A DNA stretch of 64,000 bases from Sinisalibacter lacisalsi (GTDB lineage Bacteria > Pseudomonadota > Alphaproteobacteria > Rhodobacterales > Rhodobacteraceae). Under the pieces are notes generated by a model. That model saw only the letters and a program-made list of their open reading frames with translations. It had not been told where the DNA came from and ran no database searches. The stretch lies in the NCBI RefSeq assembly GCF_014640115.1, contig NZ_BMGI01000003.1, forward strand, positions 310,001 to 374,000, read 5' to 3'. Both the position numbers and the translations under genes were made by a program. Shown one piece after another: positions 8,152 to 16,522 of this stretch (its first letter is position 1; every line of letters starts with the position of its first letter).

Positions 8152-9657
8152 TCAGCCTCCCATCCGGCCTTCGAGCCGCTCGACCACGCTCACCGGCACC
8201 TCGGGCGCGTTCAACTGGTTGAGGATGCGCTCCTTGGCGTCGGCGGGCATCATCTGGTTGGTCTCCACGAAACTGATCAGCCGGGCGCGGCGCGCGTCGT
8301 CGAGCGCGATCATCTCGCCATCGGCGCTTGCCCCGCCACCGCCCGCGCCCTGTCCGCCTCCGCCTCCGGACTCTGGAGGCTCGGCATCGCCCTCGCGGAA
8401 GGGCCGCACAAGGATGCCCGCGCCGAGCATCGGGGTGCGCTCTGTCACCACCTCGCGCCCTTCGAGCGGCTCGGCGCGTACCAGAACGCTGTCGCCCCGG
8501 CGACGGAGCACCTCGACGGGCATTTCCTCGAGCCGGTCGTTCTCGCCCAGAACCAGCACCGTTCCCGCCGCGCCCACCGCCGTGGCCGGCAGGCGCGCGA
8601 CATTGGCGAGCACCGGCTCCTCGATCTCCACGGTGATGAAATCGCCGGGTCGGAACCCCGGTGCATCGTCGAGCCGGGCGAAGATCAGCCGCCCGGTCTG
8701 CCCCGCGCCCACCTCGGCGCTTTCGCGGTCGACCCGCCCGCGCGCAACGAGATCGACGCCCGAAACCGCGAGCCGCGCCGTCACGTCAACGTCGAGCAAC
8801 TGGCCGCGTTCGTCGACGAGGCGGGCATATTGCGCGGTGGACAGGCGGAACGAAACTTCCAGTGCGGTCGGGTCCACCAGTGTGGCCACCTTCTCGTTGG
8901 CGGTCACGATCCTCCCCTCGACGGCGTTCACCCCGGTCAGCCGCCCCGGAAAGGCGGCGGTGATCTCGGTTTCCGCCAGCCGGCGCTCGGCCTCTTCGAG
9001 CGAGATGCGCGCACGGGCAAGCCGGTTGTCGGCCTGCGCCACGCGGGCTTCGGCATTGGCCAGCGCCGAGCGCCGCGAAAGCACCGCCTGCTCGGCCGTG
9101 GCGGCGGCGAGCGCGGCGGTTTCAACCTGCGCTTCGGTGGCCACGCCACGGGTCGCAAGGTCACGCTGTCGGGCCAGCGCCTGGGCCCGCAGGTCGGACT
9201 GACGGCGGGCGCTGTCGAGGTCGTCACGGGCGATCTCCAGCGCCGCTGCGGCATCGCGGGTTTCGGCCTGCGCCTCGGCAAGGTCGGTGCGCGCCAGCGC
9301 CAGCGCGTCTTCATGGTCGGTCGGGTCGACCCGCAACAGAAGCTCACCGGCCTCCACGCGCCCGCCTTCCTCGAAACCCGCGCCGAGTTCGATCACCGGC
9401 CCCCCGGCCTGGGCGCGCACTTCGAGCGAGCGTCTCGCCCGCACTTCGCCGAAGGCTTCAAGCACCGGGGCAACCGCTTGCGACGTTACCGGCAGCACGT
9501 TGACGGCGTAGACCCGCTCGCGTGCAGGGCGGTCCATGGTCTCGCGCGCCATCCGAGTCTCGAACGCGCTGCGCACTGTCTGGGCCGCGAGCGCGAGCAG
9601 CGCGAGGGTCACGGCGATCAGAAAAATCCCGGTCAGGCTGCGGCGCAGAAATCGCAT
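8152..9657 (-). CDS. RND efflux periplasmic adaptor subunit (membrane fusion protein)
   Basis: 501-residue adaptor (HlyD/AcrA family) that links the permease at 4755-8150 to an outer-membrane channel. It has an N-terminal membrane anchor (about 8-27), a lipoyl half-domain, a long alanine-rich alpha-hairpin (about 130-245), the second lipoyl half and beta-barrel domains. It is longer than usual: after the barrel a Gly-rich linker (about 415-430) leads to a charged, helical C-terminal tail. It is the first gene of the pump operon, so the promoter should lie in the 97 bp before moaB's 3' end. Confidence 0.92.
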   Translation of the reverse strand: MRFLRRSLTGIFLIAVTLALLALAAQTVRSAFETRMARETMDRPARERVYAVNVLPVTSQAVAPVLEAFGEVRARRSLEVRAQAGGPVIELGAGFEEGGRVEAGELLLRVDPTDHEDALALARTDLAEAQAETRDAAAALEIARDDLDSARRQSDLRAQALARQRDLATRGVATEAQVETAALAAATAEQAVLSRRSALANAEARVAQADNRLARARISLEEAERRLAETEITAAFPGRLTGVNAVEGRIVTANEKVATLVDPTALEVSFRLSTAQYARLVDERGQLLDVDVTARLAVSGVDLVARGRVDRESAEVGAGQTGRLIFARLDDAPGFRPGDFITVEIEEPVLANVARLPATAVGAAGTVLVLGENDRLEEMPVEVLRRRGDSVLVRAEPLEGREVVTERTPMLGAGILVRPFREGDAEPPESGGGGGQGAGGGGASADGEMIALDDARRARLISFVETNQMMPADAKERILNQLNAPEVPVSVVERLEGRMGG

Positions 9658-9754
9658 GTGCGGGTCACTCCAGAATTGGCGCCCGCAACAATCCTGGCGT
9701 CGCGCCAGCGGGCAAACTTGACATATACTCTACGGTTTGGAACGCCCGACCGGT

Positions 9755-10303
9755 TTATTTCCGTCGCTTGTGTTCGTCGAGCCGCGGAAAAATCTCGACG
9801 AAGTTGCAAGGCGGGTGGCGATAATCCAGCTGCGGCGCGAGGATTTCGTCCCAGGCGTCTTTGCAGGCGCCGGTGGAGCCGGGCAGCGCGAACAGGTAGG
9901 TGCCGTTGGCCACGCCGCCGGTGGCCCGGCTCTGCACCGCGCTGGTCCCGATCTTCTGGTAGGAGATCGTGGTGAACAGCGTGGCGAAAGCCTCGATTTC
10001 CTTCTCGTAGACATCGCGATGCGCCTCCACGCTGACGTCGCGCCCGGTAAGGCCGGTGCCGCCGGTCGAGATCACCACGTCGATCTCGGGGTCGAGCGAC
10101 CAGGCGCGCAGCCTGTCGGCGATCACGCCGCGATCGTCCTTCACGATGTCGCGGTCGGCGAGAATGTGGCCCGCGGCCTCGATCCGCGCGACCAGTGTAT
10201 CGCCCGATCGGTCATCCTCGGGCGTGCGCGTGTCGGACACGGTGATCACGGCCACACGCACCGGGATGAATTCGCGGCTTTCGGCGTCGGTGATGGTGTT
10301 CAT
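9755..10303 (-). CDS. moaB: Molybdenum cofactor biosynthesis protein B (MoaB)
   Basis: 182-residue MoaB/MogA-type protein that binds and probably adenylylates molybdopterin. The family signature STGGTGLTGRDV and the later GVANGTYLFALPGSTGAC block are intact. Its ATG at 10303 overlaps the TGA of the metallophosphoesterase gene in an ATGA, so the two are translationally coupled; it is the last gene of the udg-phosphoesterase-moaB operon. Other molybdopterin genes (moaD, moaE) are 28 kb away. Confidence 0.95.
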   Translation of the reverse strand: MNTITDAESREFIPVRVAVITVSDTRTPEDDRSGDTLVARIEAAGHILADRDIVKDDRGVIADRLRAWSLDPEIDVVISTGGTGLTGRDVSVEAHRDVYEKEIEAFATLFTTISYQKIGTSAVQSRATGGVANGTYLFALPGSTGACKDAWDEILAPQLDYRHPPCNFVEIFPRLDEHKRRK

Positions 10304-10908
10304 TGTGGCGTTCCTTCGAGTTCGAACCAGTTGACGGTGGGGCCGAGGTTGACGATGCGGGTCGCGCCGCGCCTTGCCTCCTCGCCCCAGCAATCATGGA
10401 TATGGCCGCACAGCAGGAGCCGGGGCTGCACCCGGTCGACCGCGTCGCGCACGGCGGTGGAACCAACCGAAAGCCCGCTCGAGGTGCGGTCGGCGATGCC
10501 CTTGGGGGGCGAGTGGCTGACGATGATGTCGGCGCCCTCCGAGCCCGCCAGCAATGCCGCGGCCTCGTCCTCGGTCAGGTCCCAGCTCCAGGGGCCGAAG
10601 GGGGTGACCGGCACGCCGCCGCCGAGGCCGAAGATGCGCAATCCGCCGATCCCGATGCCCGCGCCGTGCAGCACATGCGCGCCCTCGGGCGCGGCGGCGC
10701 GCAACTCTTCTTCGCTCTCGTTGTTGCCGGGCACCATCACGAGCGGTGCCTCGATCCCGGCGAGCATCGCCATCGCCGCGCCGACGCCGCGGCGCATGTT
10801 GCCGAAATCACCCGCGCCGATGACGAGATCGGCCTCGCGCGAGGCCGCCACGAGATCGGCGGCGCGGGCGCGCGCCATGTGCAGATCGGAGAAGGCGAGA
10901 ATCCTCAT
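10300..10908 (-). CDS. Calcineurin-like metallophosphoesterase
   Basis: 202-residue phosphoesterase with the metal-binding motifs of the calcineurin superfamily in order: FSDLHM (8-12), GAGDFGN, PGNNE, SHSPP and CGHIHD. These should bind two metal ions, as in active members. The substrate (nucleotide, phosphoprotein or phosphodiester) is unknown. ATGA overlaps on both sides couple it to the uracil-DNA glycosylase upstream and moaB downstream. Confidence 0.9.
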   Translation of the reverse strand: MRILAFSDLHMARARAADLVAASREADLVIGAGDFGNMRRGVGAAMAMLAGIEAPLVMVPGNNESEEELRAAAPEGAHVLHGAGIGIGGLRIFGLGGGVPVTPFGPWSWDLTEDEAAALLAGSEGADIIVSHSPPKGIADRTSSGLSVGSTAVRDAVDRVQPRLLLCGHIHDCWGEEARRGATRIVNLGPTVNWFELEGTPQ

Positions 10909-11702
10909 GCGCCACCCTCCAGCCGGGCGCGGATCTCGAGCAGATCGGCCCAGGCCTCGCGCTTGGCGGCGGGGTTGCGCAACAGGTAGGCCGGATGAGT
11001 CATCGGCATCACCGGCTTGCCGAGCGCCTGCGTCCATTGCCCGCGAAGCCGCAGAATTCCGGTGCGTGCGAGAAGCGCACCGCAGGGGGTGTTGCCCATC
11101 AGCACGAGCACCTCCGGGTCGGCCAGCGCGATGTGACGTTCGAGGAAGGGCACCATCATCGCCATTTCCGCCGGCGTGGGCGTGCGGTTTCCGGGGGGGC
11201 GCCAGGGCAGAACGTTGGTGATGTAAACCGCCCGTGCCGGGTCGGGGCTGTCGCGGTCGAGCCCGATGGCGGCGAGCATCCGGTCCAGCAGTTGCCCCGC
11301 GCGCCCCACGAATGGGCGCCCAACCCGGTCTTCGTCCGCGCCGGGAGCCTCGCCCACGATCATCAGCCGCGCCGCGGGGTTGCCGTCGGCCAGGACGAAA
11401 TTCCGCGCGCCCTTCTTCAGCTCGAGACCGTCGAAATCGCGCATCGCTTCCGCCAGCGCGCCAAGATCGCCCGCCGCCGCGGCCAGTCGCCGCGCCTCGG
11501 CGGCGTGATCGATACTCGGGGCCTCGCCCGGCGGGGCCGCCTGCGCAGGCGCAGGCTCGGCGGCGCGCCGCGCGGGCTTCGGCGCGACCTGGGCCAGATC
11601 GCAGCGGTTCACGGGGGCATCGCCCACCGCGTCCACCGCGCCAAGCTCGACATACCATTCGAGCAGCGCCCTTGCCTGATGCCAGTCCAGTGCCGATTCC
11701 AT
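10905..11702 (-). CDS. Uracil-DNA glycosylase, family 4-like, lacking Fe-S ligands
   Basis: 265-residue protein with the core of family 4 uracil-DNA glycosylases, which remove uracil from DNA to start base-excision repair. Visible motifs are [10 protein letters not shown] (motif A, about 115-124), [21 protein letters not shown] and MTHPAYLLR (motif B). Family 4 enzymes normally carry a 4Fe-4S cluster held by four cysteines. Here those positions are other residues (FDGLELK, LPWRPP, MAMMVPF), and the whole protein has only two cysteines (NRCDL and NTPCG). The N-terminal 70 residues are an Ala/Pro-rich extension. First gene of a three-gene coupled operon. Confidence 0.9.
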   Translation of the reverse strand: MESALDWHQARALLEWYVELGAVDAVGDAPVNRCDLAQVAPKPARRAAEPAPAQAAPPGEAPSIDHAAEARRLAAAAGDLGALAEAMRDFDGLELKKGARNFVLADGNPAARLMIVGEAPGADEDRVGRPFVGRAGQLLDRMLAAIGLDRDSPDPARAVYITNVLPWRPPGNRTPTPAEMAMMVPFLERHIALADPEVLVLMGNTPCGALLARTGILRLRGQWTQALGKPVMPMTHPAYLLRNPAAKREAWADLLEIRARLEGGA

Positions 11703-11763
11703 GGCTCCAAGCTAGGGCCGTGCCGGGGAAGCGGCAAGCCGTGGCGGCGCGCCGAATGCCCTT

Positions 11764-11815
11764 TCATCCTGGCTCAAATACCTCACGGGGGTCCGGGGGT
11801 GTGAAACCCCCGGCC
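11764..11815 (+). repeat. Dispersed GC-hairpin repeat, copy B
   Basis: Nearly identical to copy A over about 50 bp, with the same 8-bp arms (11793-11800 and 11806-11813) and GTGAA loop. It sits between the divergent start codons of the uracil-DNA glycosylase and pyrB, so here it cannot be a simple downstream terminator for either gene. Confidence 0.85.
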
Positions 11816-11876
11816 TCGCCGCCTTGCCCGGACGCGCCGTGAAGGCTAAACCGGGCGCAAACAGGGAGCCGCGCCC

Positions 11877-12833
11877 ATGACCTTCCGCCACCGTCACCTG
11901 CTCGGGATCGAACCTCTCCGCCCGGAGGAGATCACCACCATCCTCGATCTCGCGGAAAAATACGTCGATCTCAACCGCCAGCCGGTGAAACGCTCCAAGG
12001 TTCTCAAGGGGCTCACCCAGATCAACATGTTCTTCGAGGCCTCGACCCGCACCCAGGCGAGCTTCGAGATCGCCGGCAAACGGCTCGGGGCCGACGTGAT
12101 GAACATGGCGATGCAGGCCTCGTCGATCAAAAAGGGCGAAACCCTGATCGACACCGCGCTTACGCTCAACGCCATGCACCCCGACCTGATCGTCATGCGC
12201 CACCCCAACTCGGGCGCGGTCAACCTGTTGGCCGAGAAGGTCAACGCGGCGGTGCTGAACGCCGGCGACGGCAAGCACGAGCACCCGACCCAGGCGCTGC
12301 TCGATGCGCTGACGATTCGGCGCAAGAAGGGCCGTTTGCACCGGCTGACCATCGCCATCTGCGGCGATATCGCGCACAGCCGGGTGGCGCGGTCGAACCT
12401 GATCCTGCTCGGCAAGATGGAAAACCGGGTGCGCCTGATCGGTCCGCCAACGCTGATGCCCGCGAAAATCGAGGAATTCGGCGTCGAGGTCTACGACGAC
12501 ATGCGCGCCGGGCTGGAGGGGGCCGACGTGGTGATGATGCTGCGGCTCCAGAAGGAACGGATGGACGGCGGCTTCATCCCGTCGGAACGCGAGTACTATC
12601 ACCGCTTCGGGCTCGACGCGGAAAAGCTCTCCTATGCGAAGGACGACGCGATCGTGATGCACCCCGGCCCGATGAACCGGGGCGTCGAGATCGACGGGGT
12701 GATCGCCGATGACATCAACCGCTCGGTGATCCAGGAACAGGTGGAGATGGGGGTTGCCGTGCGCATGGCGGCGATGGACCTGCTCGCGCGCAACCTGCGC
12801 GAACTGGCCGGACCAAAAGAGGTGATGGTATGA
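11877..12833 (+). CDS. pyrB: Aspartate carbamoyltransferase catalytic subunit
   Basis: 318-residue aspartate transcarbamoylase that makes N-carbamoyl-L-aspartate in the second step of de novo pyrimidine synthesis. The carbamoyl-phosphate motif [13 protein letters not shown] (50-62) and HPTQALLD are intact, as is the HPGPMNRG block near the C-terminus. No pyrI regulatory gene is present; instead an inactive-looking dihydroorotase homologue lies at the end of the same operon, as in the PyrB-PyrC' type of complex. Its TGA overlaps the next ATG (ATGA). Confidence 0.98.
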   Translation: MTFRHRHLLGIEPLRPEEITTILDLAEKYVDLNRQPVKRSKVLKGLTQINMFFEASTRTQASFEIAGKRLGADVMNMAMQASSIKKGETLIDTALTLNAMHPDLIVMRHPNSGAVNLLAEKVNAAVLNAGDGKHEHPTQALLDALTIRRKKGRLHRLTIAICGDIAHSRVARSNLILLGKMENRVRLIGPPTLMPAKIEEFGVEVYDDMRAGLEGADVVMMLRLQKERMDGGFIPSEREYYHRFGLDAEKLSYAKDDAIVMHPGPMNRGVEIDGVIADDINRSVIQEQVEMGVAVRMAAMDLLARNLRELAGPKEVMV

Positions 12834-13381
12834 GCGATGATCCCCTTGAATTCGGCCCCGATACCGGCCTGCGCGAGATCTGGCTGTTCACGCTCTTCGT
12901 GCCGTCCGCCGAGATCGCCGACTGGGAGCCGCCGCGCATCGGTCAGCCGCCGCGCGACTGGCCGCTCGAGGCGGCACTGGGCGCGGGGCCGCTCGATCCC
13001 GCCCATGTTCAGGTGTTCGAGGCGGCCGATCTCGGCCCGGGCGGATTGCGCCGTTACCTCGCCGATGCCCACGGCATGGACGAGGCCGAGGTCGAAGCCG
13101 ACGCAGACAGGCTCGACGCGCTGCGCGGCACAGTGGCGGTGGTGTTGTCGGGGGCGCTCCGGGAGCGTCCGGGGCGGTTCGCCCCGAGCCGGCCGGCGAA
13201 CTTCTTCGGTCGTTACAGCGCGCCCCGGCGCCTCTCGCCAGTGACGCCGGCCATGCCGTCGGCCAGCACCACGGGCCATATCACGCCACCCCCCGGCCCG
13301 GCGCTCGACTACCGCCGCGCGCTCCTTCTTGCGCTCGCGGGACTCCTCGCCCTTGTGTTCGTCATCCTCGCCTTCGTCTGA
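12830..13381 (+). CDS. Hypothetical protein with C-terminal membrane anchor
   Basis: 183-residue protein I do not recognise. Residues 1-130 are acidic and soluble, with a Pro-rich [14 protein letters not shown] segment. Residues 130-160 are Pro/Ser-rich and basic, and the last 20 residues form one transmembrane helix ending at the C-terminus, so it looks tail-anchored with the bulk in the cytoplasm. It is coupled to pyrB by an ATGA overlap and precedes three small membrane proteins in the pyrimidine operon. No catalytic motif is visible. Confidence 0.8.
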   Translation: MSDDPLEFGPDTGLREIWLFTLFVPSAEIADWEPPRIGQPPRDWPLEAALGAGPLDPAHVQVFEAADLGPGGLRRYLADAHGMDEAEVEADADRLDALRGTVAVVLSGALRERPGRFAPSRPANFFGRYSAPRRLSPVTPAMPSASTTGHITPPPGPALDYRRALLLALAGLLALVFVILAFV

Positions 13382-13398
13382 CCCGACAGGAAATGCCC

Positions 13399-13815
13399 AT
13401 GCCCGATCCGATCCCCGCGCTGGCCGATGGCGAGGCCCTCGTCGCAAGCTTCACCGGCAGCCGCGAAACCTACATAAAGGAGCACGTGATGCTCGCCGCG
13501 ATCGGCTCGGTCGGCGCCGTGCTGGTGCTGATGGCGATGGGCAATGCCCATGCCTGGACGGGCGTGGTGGGCGCGGTGTTCGCAATCGCGATCCGCGGTT
13601 TCTACGTCGCGTCAGAGCAGATCGGCATGACCTGGCAACTCACCGACCGCCGCCTCATCACCCCCGCCGGCATCGGTATCCCGCGCTCCGAGATCGACAA
13701 GGTGCGCACGATCTTCTCCGCCGCCCAAGTGGTCACCCGCAAGGGCGAGAAATACATGATCAAGTACCAGGCCGACCCCGGGCAAGTGGCCGCGACGATC
13801 ATGGGCAAGGGCTAG
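13399..13815 (+). CDS. Small membrane protein with bacterial PH-like (TDRR) segment, paralogue 1
   Basis: 138-residue protein with two hydrophobic segments (about 30-50 and 54-70) followed by a beta-rich cytoplasmic part starting at TWQLTDRRL (LTDRR 81-85). The (Y/W)xLTDRR motif after a membrane hairpin is typical of bacterial PH-domain (bPH2/YdbT-like) proteins, whose role is mostly unknown. ATG 13399 is preferred over ATG 13393 because the AGGAA ribosome site is spaced correctly for it. First of three adjacent proteins sharing this layout. Confidence 0.75.
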   Translation: MPDPIPALADGEALVASFTGSRETYIKEHVMLAAIGSVGAVLVLMAMGNAHAWTGVVGAVFAIAIRGFYVASEQIGMTWQLTDRRLITPAGIGIPRSEIDKVRTIFSAAQVVTRKGEKYMIKYQADPGQVAATIMGKG

Positions 13816-13881
13816 CACGTTGCCCCGGACGGTCCGCCCGCCTATACCTTGGGCGTTCCGCCCCCCAGCAAGCAGCGCGCC

Positions 13882-14451
13882 ATGACCGACCGGCCAGCCT
13901 CCGTAACCGAAGCCCCGGCCCAGCCCGAAGGCTGGCGCGGTATCCTCGATGAGAACGAGCGCATCCTGTGGCAGGGGCGGCCCGACCACGGGTTTCACGT
14001 TGCGCTTGTCACGCTGCCACTTGCCCTGTTCGGTTTGGCTTTCGCAGGATTCGCGCTGTTCTGGATGCTCATGGCGGCGCAGGCCGGCGGGGTGTTCTGG
14101 ATGTTCGGCCTCATTCACTTTTCGGTCGGGGCCGCGATGGTGTTCGGCGCGCTCGTCTGGCCCACGCTCCGCCGTCGCCGCACCTGGTACACGCTCACCG
14201 ACCGGCGGGCCTTCATCGCCACCGATCTGCCGGTAAAGGGCAAGCGGCTCGAGAGCTACCCGATAGGCGCCGGAACGCCGCTCGTGCTCAAGGCGGGCGC
14301 CCCCGGCTCGGTGACGTTTTTCCGAGAGGAGAGACGTGGCAGCAAGGGCCGGGTGCGCATGGTCGATATCGGCTTCGAGCGGATCGCCGAGGCGGAAAAG
14401 GTGCACGGCCTGATCCGCGGGATTCAGGCCGACGCGGCGGCCCGGGCATGA
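13882..14451 (+). CDS. Membrane protein with bacterial PH-like (TDRR) segment, paralogue 2
   Basis: 189-residue protein with an N-terminal GILDENERILWQGRP segment, two hydrophobic segments (about 40-65 and 70-93) and a cytoplasmic beta-rich part starting at WYTLTDRRAF (LTDRR 105-109). It shares the W-Q-G-x-P and TDRR signatures with the next gene and TDRR with the previous one. The frame is open upstream from a TTG, but ATG 13882 gives the natural start. Its TGA overlaps the next ATG. Function unknown. Confidence 0.77.
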   Translation: MTDRPASVTEAPAQPEGWRGILDENERILWQGRPDHGFHVALVTLPLALFGLAFAGFALFWMLMAAQAGGVFWMFGLIHFSVGAAMVFGALVWPTLRRRRTWYTLTDRRAFIATDLPVKGKRLESYPIGAGTPLVLKAGAPGSVTFFREERRGSKGRVRMVDIGFERIAEAEKVHGLIRGIQADAAARA

Positions 14452-14951
14452 GCGGGCGCCCCGATCCGGGCGCGGCGCTCGAACCAGGCGAGGCGCTGGT
14501 CTGGCAGGGCTACCCGAAGCCGGGCCGGCGGGCACCAGCCCGCGCCAACCTCCTCGGCGCGGCGCTCTACGTCGCGGCTCTCCTGCTCACCGTTTTCGCG
14601 GGGTGGCTGGAAATCTACTGGGGCCATGTGCCGCAGTGGCGCCTCGTGGTCTACCTCCTGGTGTCGACGGCCGCCTTCTGCACCTACCTCGGGCTGCGCT
14701 TCACCCTGCTCGACCGACGCCGCGCCCGCGCGCGCGATGCCCGCACCGCCTATGCCATCACCGACCGGCGCGCGCTCGTGCTCGCCGGGCCCTACCGCGC
14801 CGAGGTGCGCCTCGCGCCCGGCGTGACCGTGCAGACGCGGGGCGATACGCTCCTCGTCGAAGGCCCGCAGGCGCGGCTCGCCTTCGAACGGCTTGACGAC
14901 GCGGAGATGGCGCGCGACACCCTGTTGGCGCGGATCGAGGGAATGCCATGA
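14448..14951 (+). CDS. Membrane protein with bacterial PH-like (TDRR) segment, paralogue 3
   Basis: 167-residue protein. It begins with LEPGEALVWQGYPKPGRR, has two hydrophobic segments (about 34-53 and 64-88), then a basic stretch and YAITDRRALV (ITDRR 104-108) followed by a short beta-rich domain. It is the third in-row copy of the same plan. ATGA overlaps join it to paralogue 2 upstream and to the dihydroorotase-like gene downstream, so it is translated as part of the pyrimidine operon. No catalytic residues recognised. Confidence 0.77.
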   Translation: MSGRPDPGAALEPGEALVWQGYPKPGRRAPARANLLGAALYVAALLLTVFAGWLEIYWGHVPQWRLVVYLLVSTAAFCTYLGLRFTLLDRRRARARDARTAYAITDRRALVLAGPYRAEVRLAPGVTVQTRGDTLLVEGPQARLAFERLDDAEMARDTLLARIEGMP

Positions 14952-16210
14952 CCACCACCACCTTCATCAATGCCCGCCTGATCGACCCCGAGACCGGCAC
15001 CGAAACGACCGGGAGCCTGACCGTCGAGGCCGGCACGATCGTCGGGCGGAATCTCGCGCCGCGCGGCGCGGTGGTGGACTGCGACGGCAAGTGCCTGGCC
15101 CCGGGGATCGTGGATATCGGCGTCAAGATCGGCGAGCCGGGCGAGCGGCACAAGGAAAGCTTCCGCACGGCGGGCGAGGCGGCCGCGGCCGGCGGCGTGA
15201 CGACCATGGTCACCCGGCCCGACACCACGCCCACGATCGATACGCCTGAAACGCTGGCCTTCGTCACCCGCCGCGCCCGCGAGGTTTCGCCGGTGCGGGT
15301 GCACTCCATGGCCGCGCTGACCAAGGGCCGCGAGGGCCGCGAGATGGTCGAGGTCGGGTTCCTGCTCGACGCGGGCGCGGTGGCCTTCACCGATTGCGAC
15401 AACGTGGTGACCGACGCCAAGGTATTCTCCCGCGCGCTGGTCTACGCCCGCAGCCTCGGCGCGCTGGTGATTGCGCACCCGCAGGAACCGGTGCTGACCC
15501 GGGGCGCCGCCGTCACCTCGGGCAAGTTCGCCTCGCTGCGCGGTCTTCCGGCGGTGTCGCCGATGGCCGAGCGCATGGGGTTGGAGCGCGACATGGCGCT
15601 GGTGGAGATGACCGGGGCGCGCTACCACGCCGACAACCTCTCCGCCGCCGCCAGCCTGCCGGTTCTGGAGCGCGCCAAGGCGGCGGGGCTCGATGTCACC
15701 GCCGGGGTCAATATTCACCATCTCACGCTGAACGAGTTCGACGTCGGCGATTACCGCACCTTTTTCAAGCTCAAGCCGCCGCTTCGAGCGGAAGAGGATC
15801 GGGTGGCGATGGTTGAAGCGGTGGCCACCGGTCTCGTCGACGTGATCTCGTCGATGCACACGCCGCAGGACGAGGAGAGCAAGCGGCTGCCCTACGAGGA
15901 GGCGGCCTCGGGGGCGGTGGCGCTGGAAACGCTCCTGCCCGCCGCGATGCGCCTCGTGCACGCCGGCGCTCTCGCGCTCCCGGTTCTGTGGCGCGCCCTA
16001 TCTCTGAACCCGGCCCGGCGCTTCGGCCTGCCCGGCGGCACCCTCGCCGAAGGCGCGCCCGCCGATCTCGTTCTGTTCGACCCCGACGTGCCCTTCGTGC
16101 TCGACCGTTTCGCGCTGCGCTCCAAATCCAAGAACACGCCGTTCGACGGCGCGCGTCTGCAGGGCCGGGTGCTGGGCACCTGGGTGGGTGGCGAACGGGT
16201 CTTTGGCTGA
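14948..16210 (+). CDS. pyrC: Dihydroorotase-like protein, probably non-catalytic PyrC'/PyrX type
   Basis: 420-residue amidohydrolase-fold protein of the class I dihydroorotase family. The metal-binding HxH motif of active enzymes (normally in PGLVDxHxHLREPG) is here DIGVKIGEPG: both histidines are replaced, by Gly58 and Lys60. The late TDHAPH motif, which holds the catalytic aspartate, reads SSMHTPQ. It should therefore not bind the zinc pair or convert carbamoylaspartate. In Pseudomonas a similar inactive homologue (PyrC') is a structural partner of PyrB; co-operonic placement with pyrB suggests the same role here. An active pyrC would be needed elsewhere in the genome. Confidence 0.9.
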   Translation: MTTTTFINARLIDPETGTETTGSLTVEAGTIVGRNLAPRGAVVDCDGKCLAPGIVDIGVKIGEPGERHKESFRTAGEAAAAGGVTTMVTRPDTTPTIDTPETLAFVTRRAREVSPVRVHSMAALTKGREGREMVEVGFLLDAGAVAFTDCDNVVTDAKVFSRALVYARSLGALVIAHPQEPVLTRGAAVTSGKFASLRGLPAVSPMAERMGLERDMALVEMTGARYHADNLSAAASLPVLERAKAAGLDVTAGVNIHHLTLNEFDVGDYRTFFKLKPPLRAEEDRVAMVEAVATGLVDVISSMHTPQDEESKRLPYEEAASGAVALETLLPAAMRLVHAGALALPVLWRALSLNPARRFGLPGGTLAEGAPADLVLFDPDVPFVLDRFALRSKSKNTPFDGARLQGRVLGTWVGGERVFG

Positions 16211-16233
16211 CGCCCCCTTTGGCCGGCGTCGGA

Positions 16234-16288
16234 CCGGGGGTTTCACACCCTCGGACCCCCGTGAGGTATTTTCGGACCCAAGAAGAAC
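16234..16288 (-). repeat. Dispersed GC-hairpin repeat, copy C (inverted orientation)
   Basis: Reverse-complement copy of the dispersed repeat, 24 bp after the dihydroorotase-like gene. It keeps the CCGGGGG/CCCTCGG hairpin (16234-16254, imperfect), the GACCCCCGTGAGGTATTT core and an added GGACCCAAGAAG end. It faces copy D head to head across about 75 bp. Confidence 0.8.
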
Positions 16289-16361
16289 CGGGAAGCCCCG
16301 AAGTCGGGCCGGCGCGGCGGTTCGAAAAGCGACAAGGGCGCGTTAAGGTTAACGGCTCGTT

Positions 16362-16430
16362 GCTTCTTGGGTCGTCAAATACCTTCGGGGGGTGAGCCCG
16401 AAGGGCGAGGGGGGCAGACAGCCCCCCTTT
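16362..16430 (+). repeat. Dispersed GC-hairpin repeat, copy D (diverged)
   Basis: Diverged copy beginning GCTTCTTGGGTC, then AAATACCTTCGGGGGG. It carries two hairpins: CCTTCGGG/CCCGAAGG (16382-16389 and 16397-16404) and AGGGGGGC/GCCCCCCT ending near 16428. With copy C it fills the 312-bp gap between the dihydroorotase-like gene and plsY. I see no gene in that gap. Confidence 0.7.
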
Positions 16431-16522
16431 GCTGCGGTGCGGACTTCGGCCGGGTTGGCACGGATGCGCCGCGGCGTTGGATTTGATCTTGTCCGGGAAG
16501 GGCGATCGGGGGATAGAAGGGC

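Noticed and set aside
4776-8222. Very long open frame on the + strand (over 1100 codons) opposite the RND permease gene
   Set aside because: It is an antisense shadow of a GC-rich gene: composition is His/Arg/Asp-rich with no domain, while the - strand frame has clear RND motifs.
8149-9975. Long + strand frame opposite the membrane fusion protein and moaB
   Set aside because: Spans two real - strand genes and their gap, with no recognisable domain and a biased composition.
13393-13398. ATG 13393 as start of the first TDRR protein
   Set aside because: It is only about 2-3 bases from the AGGAA site; ATG 13399 has proper spacing.
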